Assembly (NCBI RefSeq): GCF_000801105.2
Contig: NC_079519.1
Span: 34,447,288 to 34,511,287 of the forward strand
Direction of reading: 5' to 3'
DNA length: 64,000 nt
Source: Raphanus sativus
Taxonomy: Eukaryota > Streptophyta > Magnoliopsida > Brassicales > Brassicaceae
The notes beneath the pieces are model-generated. The model saw only the letters and a program-made list of their open reading frames with translations. It was not told where the DNA came from and ran no database searches. How positions within the stretch are numbered: position 1 is the first letter of the stretch; every line of letters starts with the position of its first letter. Of this stretch, positions 47,183-60,600 are shown in pieces. Made by a program: the position numbers and the translations under genes.

Positions 47183-47689
47183 TATGGAGTATATAGTATA
47201 AATGGATTATTTTTTGATAAGATTGATATACATTTTAATATTTTTAAATGTAAAATGATTTTATATTTAATTTTGTTCATTAAAAGCAGATTGATTATGT
47301 TCTTTGATTCAATGGCATCTTTAAGAAGATACATATTTTTGGTGTTTGTCATCATTTCTATGATTTGCGGGTGGAGAAAAAATGGATGAGAAATATATAT
47401 AGATAAAAGTAGAATATAGGTTTAAAAAGATGAAATGTTGCTCCAAAGATCAAGTAGAAGATAATAGTCCATTTTTAAATATATATGTGGTTTTTAATCT
47501 GGTAAAACTCAACCAATTTAACACCATCCAATTAATATTCTCAAACAAATTATTTCTAAAAGAATATTTTAAAACCAATTTAAAAGTAGTTACCATATTT
47601 AACTCTTCTTGCAAAGTAAACATAACCAATTTAAATTGAAGCAAAATAGAAAAAGTGGTTTGGATTTAGTAATATTATATATACTGAAT
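47183..47689. other. Intergenic, AT-rich
   Basis: No gene or complete element is seen. Short overlapping open frames on both strands at 47,430-47,644 have no protein features. Confidence 0.4.
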
Positions 47690-47971
47690 CAGTGGCGGAC
47701 CCAGACCCACTTTTAACTGAGGTCATAAATAATGAGCTTTGGCCAACCTAATGTAAAATATGAAAAAATAAATAGCATATAGCGTCAAGGGTGATCAAAC
47801 CTGCTTATTTAGGGGGGGGGGGGGTGGGGGGGGGGGGTGGGGGGGGGGGGTCAAAGAACCGGTTTTACACCAAATGAGCTGAGAATTCTTTGTTGTTCTA
47901 GGTAAAAACTAGTATTTATAATTTTACCGGTGTCATGTGACCCCGTTCCTTTGAACGTGGGTCCGCCCCCG
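47690..47971. mobile_element. hAT-type MITE containing an extreme G tract
   Basis: The ends are CAGTGGCGGACCCA and, inversely, CGGGGGCGGACCCA. The flanks TACTGAAT (47,682-47,689) and TACCAAAT (47,972-47,979) agree at 6 of 8 positions. Inside, 47,812-47,850 is G13-T-G12-T-G12 on the plus strand. Confidence 0.65.
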
Positions 47972-49290
47972 TACCAAATTGATGTTAGTTTAAAGAAACC
48001 ATGGTATATAGATATTTGTGGTATATAAACAGAATAAACCGAATAAAATGATCAACTAGAATATAGTAGTATAACCATATGTAAATTATATAATATAATT
48101 AATTATTACACTATAATTTATTTTATTGAGATGATGTTCATCATAGGGTTACTAATTATTTTAAATAGTAAAAGGAAAAATGGTCTATTTAAAAAATAAA
48201 ATATATTAATGTTATATAAAATTCGATATCTAATCATATAAAGTAAAATCACTAATATTGTAAAAAATAAATAAATTTATTGGTATAAAACCGAATGAAA
48301 AAAAACTGACGGTACATAAACTAAACAAAACCAAAGTAAATATGGTTTTAATGTGGTAACTATTTTTATAAATCAAAATATCAAAAAACCAAAAAATCAA
48401 ATCGATACCGGTGTCATGTTACCCCGTTCCTTTGAACGTGGGTCCCCCCCGTACCAAATTGATGTTATTTTAAAGAACCGAATGAAAAAAAACTGACGGT
48501 ACATAAACTAAACAAAACCAAAGTAAATATATGGTTTTAATGTGGTAACTATTTTTATAAATCAAAATATCAAAAAACCAAAAAAATCAAATCGATACCA
48601 GTGTCATGTTACCCCGTTCCTTTGAACGTGGGTCCGCTCCCGTACCAAATTGATGTTATTTTAAAGAAACCATGGTATATAGATATTTTTTGTTATATAA
48701 ACAGAACAAACCGAACAAAATGATCAACTAGAATATAGTAGTATAACCATATGTAAATTATATAGTATAATTAATTATTACACTATAATTTCTTTTATTG
48801 AGATGATGTTCATTTTAAATGTTGATTTTAGTCATTTAATATTTTATTTTAAGTTAGAATATTTTTTATCAAATTAACTAAAACATAATCTTTTACCTTT
48901 TGTTGAAAATATTTGTGCTAATATTTAGTTATTTATAGTATTATGGGGTACTTATTTTATTATTTTCATTCTATAAAAAACTATTATTATTATTAACTTC
49001 ATAGGTTTACTAATTATTTTAAATAGTAAAATAAAAAAATGGTCTATTTAAAAAATAAAATATCTTCATGTTATATAAAGTCTGATATCTAATCATATAA
49101 AGTAAAATCACTATTGTAAAAGATAAATAAATTTATTTATTTTTTAGTATAAAACCGAATAAACAAAAAACTGACGGTACATAAACTAAATAAAACCAAA
49201 GTAAATATGTTTTAATGTGGTAGCTATTTTTATAAATCAAAATATCAAAAAACCAAAAAAAAAAATCAAATCGATACCGAACCGATATTC
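47926..49290. repeat. Local tandem duplications carrying the MITE tail
   Basis: The phrase ACC(G/A)GTGTCATGT(G/T)ACCCCG recurs at 47,926, 48,407 and 48,597, each followed by the MITE end and GTACCAAATTGATGTT. Downstream, blocks containing CTGACGGTACATAAACTAAA recur about 48,308, 48,493 and 49,168. Units are about 481, 190 and 670 bp, the middle one internally deleted. The duplications happened after the MITE inserted. Confidence 0.85.
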
Positions 49291-49877
49291 GGATTAAACT
49301 TCCTATAAATATAGTGTAATTATTCTGTTTTTAAATAAATTCTTCCGAATACACTAATAATATTTTTCTTAATAAGTGACTGTCGATTTTTAAGGAATCT
49401 TTTGGTAAAATAATGATCTTTTATTCAAATATTCAATAAATGATGACCAATAAATGTATTTTAGGTATTAGTAGCTACATCTATAAACCAACCGATTTAT
49501 TATTATTGTGAAGGATTATGTATAGCTAAGTACACGTGAAGTTTTTTTGGTAGGTGAATAATCCAATTATTTTGTTATAAATGTATTAACTGATTTATAA
49601 TTAATTAATATTTATTATTCCAGAGGTATGAGATTATAATTTTTTTAGGAAAAACCAGGATTATTTTAAAATTGTACTTTTGTTTTAATAGTTTAGACAT
49701 TTGTGAAGAGCAAAAATTTGGGTCGACGTAAATATTATCTCATACAAAAGGTAACAATAACAAGGGATAGCTGGGTTTTGCTGCAACACCGAAGGGACTT
49801 TGGTACGCAAAATTATAGGAAACATACAAAAGATGTAAAAAGAAAGCGAGAAAAAAAAAAAAAAAGCGAGAATATGT
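49291..49877. other. 3' flank of RPL9
   Basis: Non-coding AT-rich sequence that includes the RPL9 3'UTR. Nothing else is seen. Confidence 0.5.
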
Positions 49878-51110
<1,233 letters not shown>

Positions 51111-51198
51111 TTACAAAGCAGAAACCTAGTAGGTTTTGTCTATTTACCGGTGAGTATCTATAAGGGACCAGCCCGGTACAGTTCAACGCAGTTCATTA

Positions 51199-51235
51199 GG
51201 CCCAGTTCTATAATTTTCTTTTGGTCAAAGGCCCA
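51199..51235 (-). promoter_or_regulatory. Two site II (GGCCCA) motifs upstream of RPL9
   Basis: GGCCCA occurs at 51,199-51,204 and 51,230-51,235, about 130-165 bases upstream of the ATG. On the gene strand these are TGGGCC site II elements, bound by TCP factors and typical of ribosomal protein genes. They indicate that the gene kept its own promoter. Confidence 0.65.
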
Positions 51236-51399
51236 GTCCTAATTATATCCAAATAGTTGACTGTTTTTTTCTTAATGACCGACCAGTCGACATTTGTATA
51301 TTTATCTCATATGTAAAACGATCAATCCATACTCTGGAAAATGATAAATTTCAGCTCGATTATGTTCTTTGTTCCTTATGGTTTAGAACATAATCTAGG

Positions 51400-53560
51400 T
51401 ATACTAGATTGTTTTCACATGTTTCAAGAGCTGACTTCAGGACAAAAATTTATTGATAATGATTGTGTGATAGGAATGCAATGAGTTAGTACAATTAACA
51501 AAGCTTATGGAGATTTAGTCAAGATATTCACGAATATCAGGTATATCCCGAAAATAAAAAGAAACCTGATATCTATGAGAATTTTGGATATATTAGGTTT
51601 TGAGAACAGTGGTGGACAAGGAAATACTAAATTTTTTAAGCATGGGAAACTAACTCTTTAGACAGTGTTTGGATCATTGTACATGTTAGATAGAGAAACC
51701 GCATCAAATAGAATATATAGCATTGGCAAGAAGAAACCATCTATAGATGACACGGTCTTGTGTCATAGATGTTTTGAGCATGAAGAATCTATAGATTCTG
51801 GCCTTGGAAGGGGATCGATAAAGGGGACGACTAGAGTTTTGGAGTTCTGTGGGAGTTTTGAGAAACATGATACATGTGAAACTCTCAGGTATGTACATGT
51901 TCTTTTATGTGGATATCCAAATGTAACTTCAAGTCTGGTGTAGATGGTACCCTCAGGTGACCTTGCAAATGGTGTTATGTGGTCTTGTTGTCTATAGTTT
52001 TCTTAACCAATGTGGAGTCTAGCAGCGTGTTCCGTTGGTACAGACAGTGGTGCAAGATGGGTATCAGGTTTCACTGGAAGGTGATGAATCAATGGTTTCA
52101 GTGGTCCTTTGTTTGAGAAGGTGGCTATAAGATGTTTATCTACGTTTATATATATTATCAATGCTGATGCTGCATTAGACCGCAAGTCGAGACTTCAGTT
52201 GGAGCTGTTGACAAAACATATGACATAGCTGTTGAGGCAGATGTCAAATAAGGTCAAAGTCTTGCAGGATATCAGGTTAGGAATGAACAGAGTATGAAGA
52301 AGTATAGTGCCACCTGCACAGTACTATGAGCCCGAGAATATAGCAGCGATTGTGCTATATGTAGTTGATGACATATGTGCTGAAGAACCTCAAGACTATC
52401 CTGGAGCGATGAGCAGGTGGGAAAGTGGTCAAATGGGATGAATCATGTGGTGAAGCGATGGTTTCACTGGATAAGAACCAAACCTGGAAACTTATTAGAA
52501 GGCCGAGAAGCATAAAGTTAGAGGCTGCAAGGGGATGTACTAAACTGAAGTCTGGTATACCTGGTGTTGAAAAGCTTAGATTCAAGAAGATACTATCAGA
52601 GAGAGGGTATTGATTAAAAAGATGTGTTATCACCCATCATGAAACATGTATTTGTAAGGTTTATGTTATCTATTACAGAGAATCTTGACTTTGAAAAAAT
52701 TGACGTAAAACTGTAGTTTCTTCATAGATCAGCTGAAGGATTGATTTACAAGAAGCAATCAGAAGGATTTCAGGTTAATAGAAAAGAAGATCACGTGTGT
52801 CTACTTCAAAAGAGGAGTGTGTCAGCACCTGTTAGTGTACAGCTCAAATCGTCTGACGTAGATGATGATGAAGCAGAGATGAGAATGGAGGATATTCCAT
52901 GTACGAGGTGATCTAGCATATGGGTTGGTTAGCAGGTTTATGAGTGAGCATGGGATGATTCATTAGACTGCAGTGGGTATTGAGATACCTCACGAGAACA
53001 CAAGATCAAAGATTGTGCTTCAGAGAAGAGTGAAGTGTTTAAGGTTGAAAATATCTTGTGATTCGGATCTTTTGCTCCTGTTTTCAACAAAAGATTGTTG
53101 ATCTCATATTATGTTTTTATGATTTGTGGTGATATAATCCGCTAGAGATAAAGACTACAAATTATAATGACTCTATAAACGACTGAAGCATGGTGTATGG
53201 CGATTATTGAACCTGTCATAGAAGGAATGTGGTTAAGGTGCTTAGTGGAAGAGCTTGGATTCAAGCAAGACATTGTGGTGATATTGTGTGACTCTCAAAG
53301 TTCATTGAGTAAAGAACAATGTAGATCATGAGAAGACTAAACACATCAACAAAAAAATACATTTCATCAGGGATATCGCTAAAGGTGATGCAAATGTGAA
53401 AAAATTTTGTACTTCAAAAGATTCTGCTGATATTGTAATCAAGGTGATTTCTATCAAAAGTTTAAGGAAGCTGTAAATTTTCTTAGGATGGTCGAGAGCA
53501 TTCGACATTGTCTGACAAAGCACGAGTTTACATATCGTAAGTAGCGGATCGTGTAGGTTT
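51400..53560 (+). pseudogene. Decayed Ty1/copia pol remnant
   Basis: Fragments occur in the right order with many stops and shifts. The pre-integrase region has RYIPKIKRNLIS (51,540) and GSLYML (51,672), then a damaged zinc-finger region and integrase start (about 51,760-51,940). Reverse transcriptase has DKNQTWKLI and KLKSGIPGVE (52,455-52,570), then IMKHVFVRFMLSI and the LDFEKIDVK region (to about 52,710). The RNase H end has TKHINKKIHFIRDI (about 53,335). The domain order integrase before reverse transcriptase is diagnostic of copia. No LTRs were recognised. Confidence 0.85.
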
Positions 53561-54398
53561 GATGTAATCAGATGGAGTTTGTTGGGAACATGACGAAATG
53601 CGCACATGCTTTTGTTAGGAACAGGACGAAATGCGCACACGAAATTCAAAGCATGTAAACTGGTTGATTCTACAAAATAACGCACTTGAAATTTTAGGTG
53701 TGTGATAAGCAGCCGATTGTCCAATAACGCACTATACAGTGACATTTTGAACAAAAAATATCTTTAGAATTAAACATCAATATGAAATAAATATGTCATG
53801 TTACGTGATGTGTTGTGCATATTATTAAAGCTCTTCTAGCAATTAGTTTACCCTTTTATTTTATTCACTAACTTTTTTGTTAGAAAATCATGTCAATAAG
53901 TGTTTTAATTTCAGTTTCTAATATAAACATACTTAACATACACATTTAAGTTAGTTGTGTGTAATTTTGTAAAAATAATTTCTTTAAAACTAATAAAATA
54001 AAAGTAATTAAAAATAACTATAAAATTAATAAGTAATTATTTATAAACAATTTTAAAAATCAATTTTATGTTTGTGCATCTTTTTGTTCGGCTTGTGTTA
54101 AAAACTGTATTCGGATAAACCCAAAAATTGTTAAAATCTTGTCAAACTCCATAAAACTAGTGTTGTTTCTATTATATCATTAATCTATTTATTATACTTT
54201 ATTTTTAAGAAAATTTTTACACATCTGTTTAACTATTTTAATATATATGCTACAAAAATAATTGGTTATCTAAAACACTAAAAATAATAGTATCTAGTTA
54301 TAATTATTCCAATACCAAAGTTATATTTCTAAAATTCTAAAATTTTACCCTAAACACAAAACTATACCTCAAAAGCCTTAACTTGATTTAAATATATA

Positions 54399-54441
<43 letters not shown>

Positions 54442-56022
54442 ACCAGAAATACACCCATACATTCAAATATACCTAATATATACTATGAGTTTTGCGTATT
54501 TCGTACATCCGATCGGGTCTTGGATAGAACCCGAACATGGACCGAGACTCACGAATCCAAAAAAAAGTATACCCAATAAGTAGGTGTTTTAGCCTAGATC
54601 TGGACCCCGACCAGAACTGGTATTTTCTAATTGGTTATGGTTCGAAGAAAATACCCAGTCTTCCTAAATTTAAAATATAGATTATAAATATACATGAAAA
54701 TATTTTTTTAGTTTATATGTATATCAAAAAAAAGTTGAGATGAATTTTGGTATTTAAATTTTTCTAAATAATAAGTAAAAATTAATATCCATAACACCAA
54801 ATAAACTATTTTATTTTTAATTATATTAATTATATTGAAATATATATTTTTGAAATTTATTTAAGTTTTTCTTAATTATTCAATTCCGCATTATAGATTT
54901 TCACCAATCAACACAATTTTGTACCGCTAATTTTATCAAAACTGCACTTATCCCACAAAATGCACGAACCGCAATTGAACCGTCCCACACTCAAATTTTG
55001 CCCGCTTATTTTACCAAATCCATGAGCACCTTTGGAACATTTCGTTAATATTTATGAACCTTTAGGTCAAACTATCCATGTGATAAGGCGCCCACTATAT
55101 GAGGAGATGCCTTGTAAATATAAAGTGTATATTGTTTTTTTATATGTTTGAACTTGTTATGTCTTGTTTATTTTCCTGGTAAGAAAGCTTAGTTTACATT
55201 CTATCCTTTCGGATACAGAATATCCTCAATGTCAATATTAACAAAAATAACGTGACAGGCTGTCAATAAAAAAGAGAAGAAAATAACGAAATAACTTGAT
55301 AGGTAATGCGTCCCACGTATGGGTTTATTTTAATATAATGATCACATCACCCACACATTATTATCAAATATCTGATAGCTGTTGCAAAAGTCAATGCGAG
55401 GTAATGTTGTATGGATTGAAGCAACCAACCGTACAACATATTTCTAGATAAAAGTCATAAAGGGAGATCACTTTCAGTTATTAAAAAAAAATCATCTTGA
55501 AAGTATTAGTAACGTATATTATTACAATAAATATCAAGTGGATTGGTCAACTTAATTTGTTGTCTGAGCTAATCTGGATTCCACACCGAATGAATATCGG
55601 TTATCTGAAGTCTGAACTCCAATTTTAGGTTGTTCCTTTGTACGAACTGATTAATGGAAAACCCAAACCAAACGCTAATCTCAAAAACAAGTTCTATTGG
55701 ATGGTGAATGAGCTATTGTTTGTCGATTCTTCAAGTTGATATTCAAAATAATAAGAGAGGACATGAACATGTCAAGTGTTAGGTCAATACTTGTGTACAT
55801 AATACAATAACTTCACCATCACATGAGACTTAGTTCTTATCCCTCTTCCCCTTGGATGGCCGATACTAGGTCTACTGCTATATACATCCACCGAGAAATC
55901 ATCATCTTTATTGTCTTCATCAATTAATTGTGGAGCTCCAAAAGTGAATTTGTATTAAAAGTAGAGTCGATTCTAAAATTTATGAAGTTTGAAGAAATAA
56001 TTACTAAATAATCAATACTTAT
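53561..56022. other. AT-rich intergenic region
   Basis: It contains an AT dinucleotide run at about 54,391-54,436, and a repeated phrase ACATGACGAAATGCGCACA / ACAGGACGAAATGCGCACAC at about 53,588 and 53,622. No gene is recognised. Confidence 0.5.
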
Positions 56023-56326
56023 AAGATTTTTAGTAATTTAAACCATTAACTAAACATAAGTCGTAAAACAAATCCTCAATTAAAAAACCTGTGAAATAAA
56101 CTCTCGTATTTATATCTGTTAATGTTTTCGCACCTCCATAACCTTTATCGTCAACAATTAACGTTTTTCCGTCGATGTTTGACAATAAATGTTACGGAGG
56201 GGCGAAAACATTGACAGACATAAAGATAAAGGTTTATTTCACAGGAAGGTTTATTTCACAGGATTTTTAGTTGAAGGTTTATTTTACGATTCATTTTTAG
56301 TTAAGGGTTTAAACTACTAAAAATCC
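56023..56326. mobile_element. Foldback element with ~110-130 bp inverted arms
   Basis: The left arm (from AAGATTTTTAGTAATTTAAACC) and the right arm read inversely (AGGATTTTTAGTAGTTTAAACC) match over more than 100 bases, including TGTGAAATAAAC and TCAATGTTTTCGC-like segments. The spacer is about 60 bases. In the right arm, AAGGTTTATTTCACAGG is duplicated in tandem (about 56,230 and 56,247). Confidence 0.8.
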
Positions 56327-56823
56327 TAATTATAACTGTTAAATTTAATAAACAAGAATAACATAAGAGATAAATTTCTAAAGATAAAAAGAAAATCGAA
56401 TGATCTTTTGGATATCAACGAGTTTGAATCCAAATTAAGAAGTAAGCAAAGCAAATATCAAAGGAAAAAATGAGAGTAAAGCATTTTATCGTTCTCTTGA
56501 CCAAGTCTTCGGTTCACTTTGAGACTAACAAATGGTTCTGATTGTGTGGGTTTGATAAAGTCCGACCAAATCCAACTGGAACACCAAATCTACATCTGAT
56601 CCGAGATATAATAATACCGGAATGGATAATGTATGGGATTACAAAACATATTCTAAATTATTAACTGAATCCGAAATGATAACTTAAATATCCAAAAAGT
56701 TCTGAATAAACCAATCTAAAAATCTAAATTAATATTAAATAAAAAATTTAAAACATAAATAAGTATTTTAAATTTTCAGTTTTATGTATATTTAACTATA
56801 TTATCTAAAATATCCAAATCGAA

Positions 56824-56868
<45 letters not shown>

Positions 56869-56915
56869 CTCCAAATCAAAATGATATATAGTCTCAAAAT
56901 AGGTTAAAGAATGTA
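56327..56915. repeat. Intergenic region with an AT dinucleotide run
   Basis: An uninterrupted TA repeat spans 56,826-56,867. The rest is AT-rich with no gene seen. Confidence 0.6.
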
Positions 56916-58424
56916 TCTAAACTATTAAAGGGGAAGTACAAATTGTATTTAACCCTGAGTTTTCCTCAATAATTACAAAACATTGCCACTGGCTTTTATA
57001 CACAGTCGTTTCATAAAATAATTAACTTAGATCGACTGGACATATGTAAACCGGAGAAAGTAATTTTACACACATAACCAATTTTTCCGTCGGTGTATAA
57101 TCGACGAAAGAGAGAAACATAACTAGGTTTTGTTTTTTTTTTCAATAGTACACGATTCATCTTCTTCCATCAGAAGACACGTGTGAAATCTTCTTTTTCA
57201 ATAGTACACTTGATTTGTTTGTAAAATTATTCTTGCTCAAGTGTCTGAGTTTTTTTGGGCTGTATGTAATCAATCCTTATGTATTAAGCATTTGGGCTTT
57301 AAAATTTAATTAAAATAGATTGACAAAAAAAATTGGAAAGGGTGATAACTTCGTATTTTAAATCAATAACGTTCAGAAAATTTTACCTATTTATACGCTA
57401 GCATCGTAACTAATCTTGACAATCTAAAATATGGCAACAGATCGCTATAAACTGAAATTCGTTTGATTTAAACACAATTATATTAAAATACATAATTCTT
57501 GGTTATTGTAAATGATTTAGGCAATACTTTCCTATTAGGGTTAGAATCCGGATATCCAGTCGAATTTGGTTCAAACCTATTCGGTTTTTCAAGTTAAAGA
57601 TTTCAACCTATTTGGATATTTATAAATTGTTGTCTTGGTTCGGTTCAGATCTTTGCGGGTTCGGATAAATCATTTAAATTATTTTAAGTAAAATTTAAAT
57701 GTATTATATACTTTTAAATTGATAAACTTAATATATAAATTAGTTTGGTAAAATATAAACTTAACATACAAAAAGGGTTAGCATTGGATATCCAGCCGGG
57801 TTTTGTTCAAATCTATTCAGTTTTTAAAATTAAAGATTTCAACGCCATTTAGATATTTATAAATTTTTGTCTTGGTTTAGTTCAGATATTTGCGGGTTCG
57901 GATAAGCCGTTTAAATTACTTTTAAGTAAAATTTAAATAAATTATATAATTTTAAATTGATAATATTAACATGTGAATTTGTTTGGTTTAAATATTTAAA
58001 TAGGTAATGATAATCAATAAACATTTTAAGTACTTTTGTTATTTTGGGTATTATTCAGCTATTTTATTCATTTATTTTTTGTTATCTGTATATATTTCTA
58101 TGTATTTTGGACAATTTCAAATATTTTATATATTTTAAATATTTTTATATACTAAATCTAAAAATAATTAATATATCTAAAAAAATATCTATTTCAGATT
58201 CCGGTACTCAGAAATACTTCAGTTCCAATGGGATTCGGCTCCGATTCTGTAGAAACCAAAATTTTAAATTTAGATATTTAATCAATTTTGGTTCGAATTC
58301 GATACTATTTTCGGATCAGATTCGGATACTTTAAATTTTTCGGATATTAGAATATGTCCCATTCTATGTAAAATATTTATAACTGGAGAAAACACCCGTG
58401 CGGACGCACGGGTCAAAAATCTAG
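56916..58424 (+). mobile_element. Non-autonomous Helitron (1,509 bp)
   Basis: It starts TCTAAACTATTAAAGGGGAA after an A and ends with a 9-bp-stem hairpin (ACCCGTGCG GA CGCACGGGT, 58,394-58,413), then CAAAAATCTAG before a T. The 5' 100 bases resemble the Helitron at 59,163 (shared GAAGTACAAAT and ATGCCACTGGC-like phrases). Inside, a ~240-bp unit with GGATATCCAG is repeated twice (about 57,550 and 57,788). There is no coding capacity. Confidence 0.85.
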
Positions 58425-59016
58425 TTTTATAAATTATATTTGAACCCAAATGTTATTAATCAAAGCCCGTCCGTCCCATACTTATCAAATTTCATAGGAA
58501 CTAGGAAGATGAACTAGAAAATTCGCAAATCCATAAATATTCGAGGAGAACCCGAATGGATATCTAAATCTCTATGCCTAGTAAAAATATCGAAAATGTA
58601 TAACGATCTAGCAAATAGGCTAGGCTAAGCCGAGAAAGCCTTATCAACAACTTGATTTTTTAATTTTAAAAGAGACACGTTTCCTTAACTTATAATTTCT
58701 GTATCAGAAGAACAATGACTTGCAAACTCTCCTGAAAACTTATCTGAATTATAACGCGAAAGTGAGATTTTATTCCTCAAGTATTTGTACCTGACAGATT
58801 TAATATTCAACTATGGTATGTGCATATTTATTCCTCAATGGTACTACCAAGTAACCGTTTATAGCTCCATTATTTTTCTTTTAATATAATGGATGGTATA
58901 TTGGCATCGGATGTTGATATTTCCAAATTTATTTGTATTAATCAATAACAGATATATGCTTATAAAGAACTAACAAGAGAAAGCCCTTTCTCAAAAAAAA
59001 AGAACTAACAAGAGAG
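58425..59016. other. Upstream region of PHT1 copy C
   Basis: Intergenic AT-rich DNA between two Helitrons. It presumably includes distal promoter sequence of copy C. No gene is seen. Confidence 0.5.
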
Positions 59017-59153
59017 TATATACCTAATTTGTTGTCAAAAAAGCATATACCTAATAGAAGATGCCGCTCGTCACATTCTATAAATTCCCTAAGATTTCTG
59101 CATTAAACCATCTCTTCTATCTCTCACCCAATATACTCTGATTTAGCGACAAG
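59017..59153 (+). promoter_or_regulatory. PHT1 copy C core promoter and 5'UTR exon: two P1BS sites and TATA box
   Basis: Two P1BS-type sites (GNATATNC) are present: GTATATAC at 59,017-59,024 and GCATATAC at 59,043-59,050, each followed by CTAAT. The TATA box TATAAAT is at 59,079-59,085. A CT-rich leader then runs to a splice donor at 59,153/59,154 (ACAAG, then GTGAGC). The arrangement mirrors copies A and B but with two P1BS sites rather than one. Confidence 0.7.
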
Positions 59154-59162
59154 GTGAGCATA

Positions 59163-60290
59163 TCTATCCTATTAAAAGTGAAGTACAAATGAGAAATAAC
59201 CCTTATTTTTCTTCTTTATTTACAACAGAATGCCACTGGCATTAAACACAAAATTTTGCTTAATTGTTCAACAACATTTCACGTAATCCTCACTGAAAAG
59301 GCCCATTACGTTTTCTTTTTCAACAGTTTATGGGCTATGTAATGAATAACCTAAATGCCAAAACTAATATATGTCAATAGTTATGTAGTTTTAAGAATCT
59401 TTTTAAACCAGATATTATATCTATATTATTTACACAATTGGATTGTTTGAAAATAAAAATAGTAGAATAAATGAGATATGTTTGGAAACATGGATAATAG
59501 AGATGTGTACTTTTTTTATTTACATATTTAGCCATTATATTTTCAATAAGTTAATAATAAACGAGAATTGTTTACAAAACAATAATAACATATTTATTAT
59601 TTCTTTTATTTAAAGATTTCAGCCTCATTCAGATATTTCTAAATTTCAGTTTGAATTATATTCGGATCTTTGCGGGTTTAGTTCGGTTCAGATAAATCAT
59701 TTAAGTTATTTTTAAAATTCATTATATATTTTAAATTTCTTAAAATCTATAAATAAAATAATATATTGTATATAATTATATAAATCTGAATAACATATGT
59801 CAGAATACCTAAACTTAACATATAAATTGGTTTGGTTTAAATTTTGGATCAAAAATCAATAATTATTTTAAATATTTTTGGTGTTTTGAGTGCACTTCCA
59901 CTATGTTAGATATTTATATTTGACTATTTCTATATATTTTCAAGTAATTAAACCAACCTAAAAGTATCATATATATTATGGATGTTTTTATATACATTAA
60001 AACTAAAATAATTAATATATATATATGTATATAAATATTTTCGGATATATTTTGATATCCAAAATACTTCGGTTCGAATTGGTTATGGTTTCAGTTGTCT
60101 AAAGATCAAAATTTTGAATAATTTGGATATTTAATCAATTTTGGTTCGGGTTTGGTATTACTCTTTCGGATCGTGATCGGTTCGGTTCTCCAGATTTGAA
60201 TTTTTTATCCAGTTTTGATATTGATATAAAAATAAATAACAATATATTTTTGAAATATACACCCGCACGGGCGTGCGGGTCAAAATCTAG
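59163..60290 (+). mobile_element. Non-autonomous Helitron (1,128 bp) inside the PHT1 copy C 5'UTR intron
   Basis: It starts TCTATCCTATTAAAAGTGAA after an A, nine bases downstream of the splice donor. It ends with a 9-bp-stem hairpin (ACCCGCACG GG CGTGCGGGT, 60,261-60,280), then CAAAATCTAG before a T. It belongs to the same family as 56,916-58,424. The acceptor of the host intron (GCAG) is at 60,580. Confidence 0.85.
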
Positions 60291-60600
60291 TATAATATTG
60301 TACGGAAAGTCACGTTTTCTTACAAAAAAAAACTAATGTTGTAATAATGTTTAGGTACTTCTTTTTTTGAAAAAGAAATCTTTAGGTAGTTGTTGTCTCT
60401 CAATTAAATACATGCGTTTCTTTAGTATCTTTGTTTCAGACGTGAAACCCCTAATAAAGAGTCAAACTAGTTTTCCCCCCTCCTTTCCGACAAGAGGATC
60501 TGAATGTCTCCACATTACAGTATCATCTTTGCAAGAAAATATATAACATATAAGTATTAACGTTTAGTACGTGAAAGCAGGAGAGACAAGCAAAGCTGAG

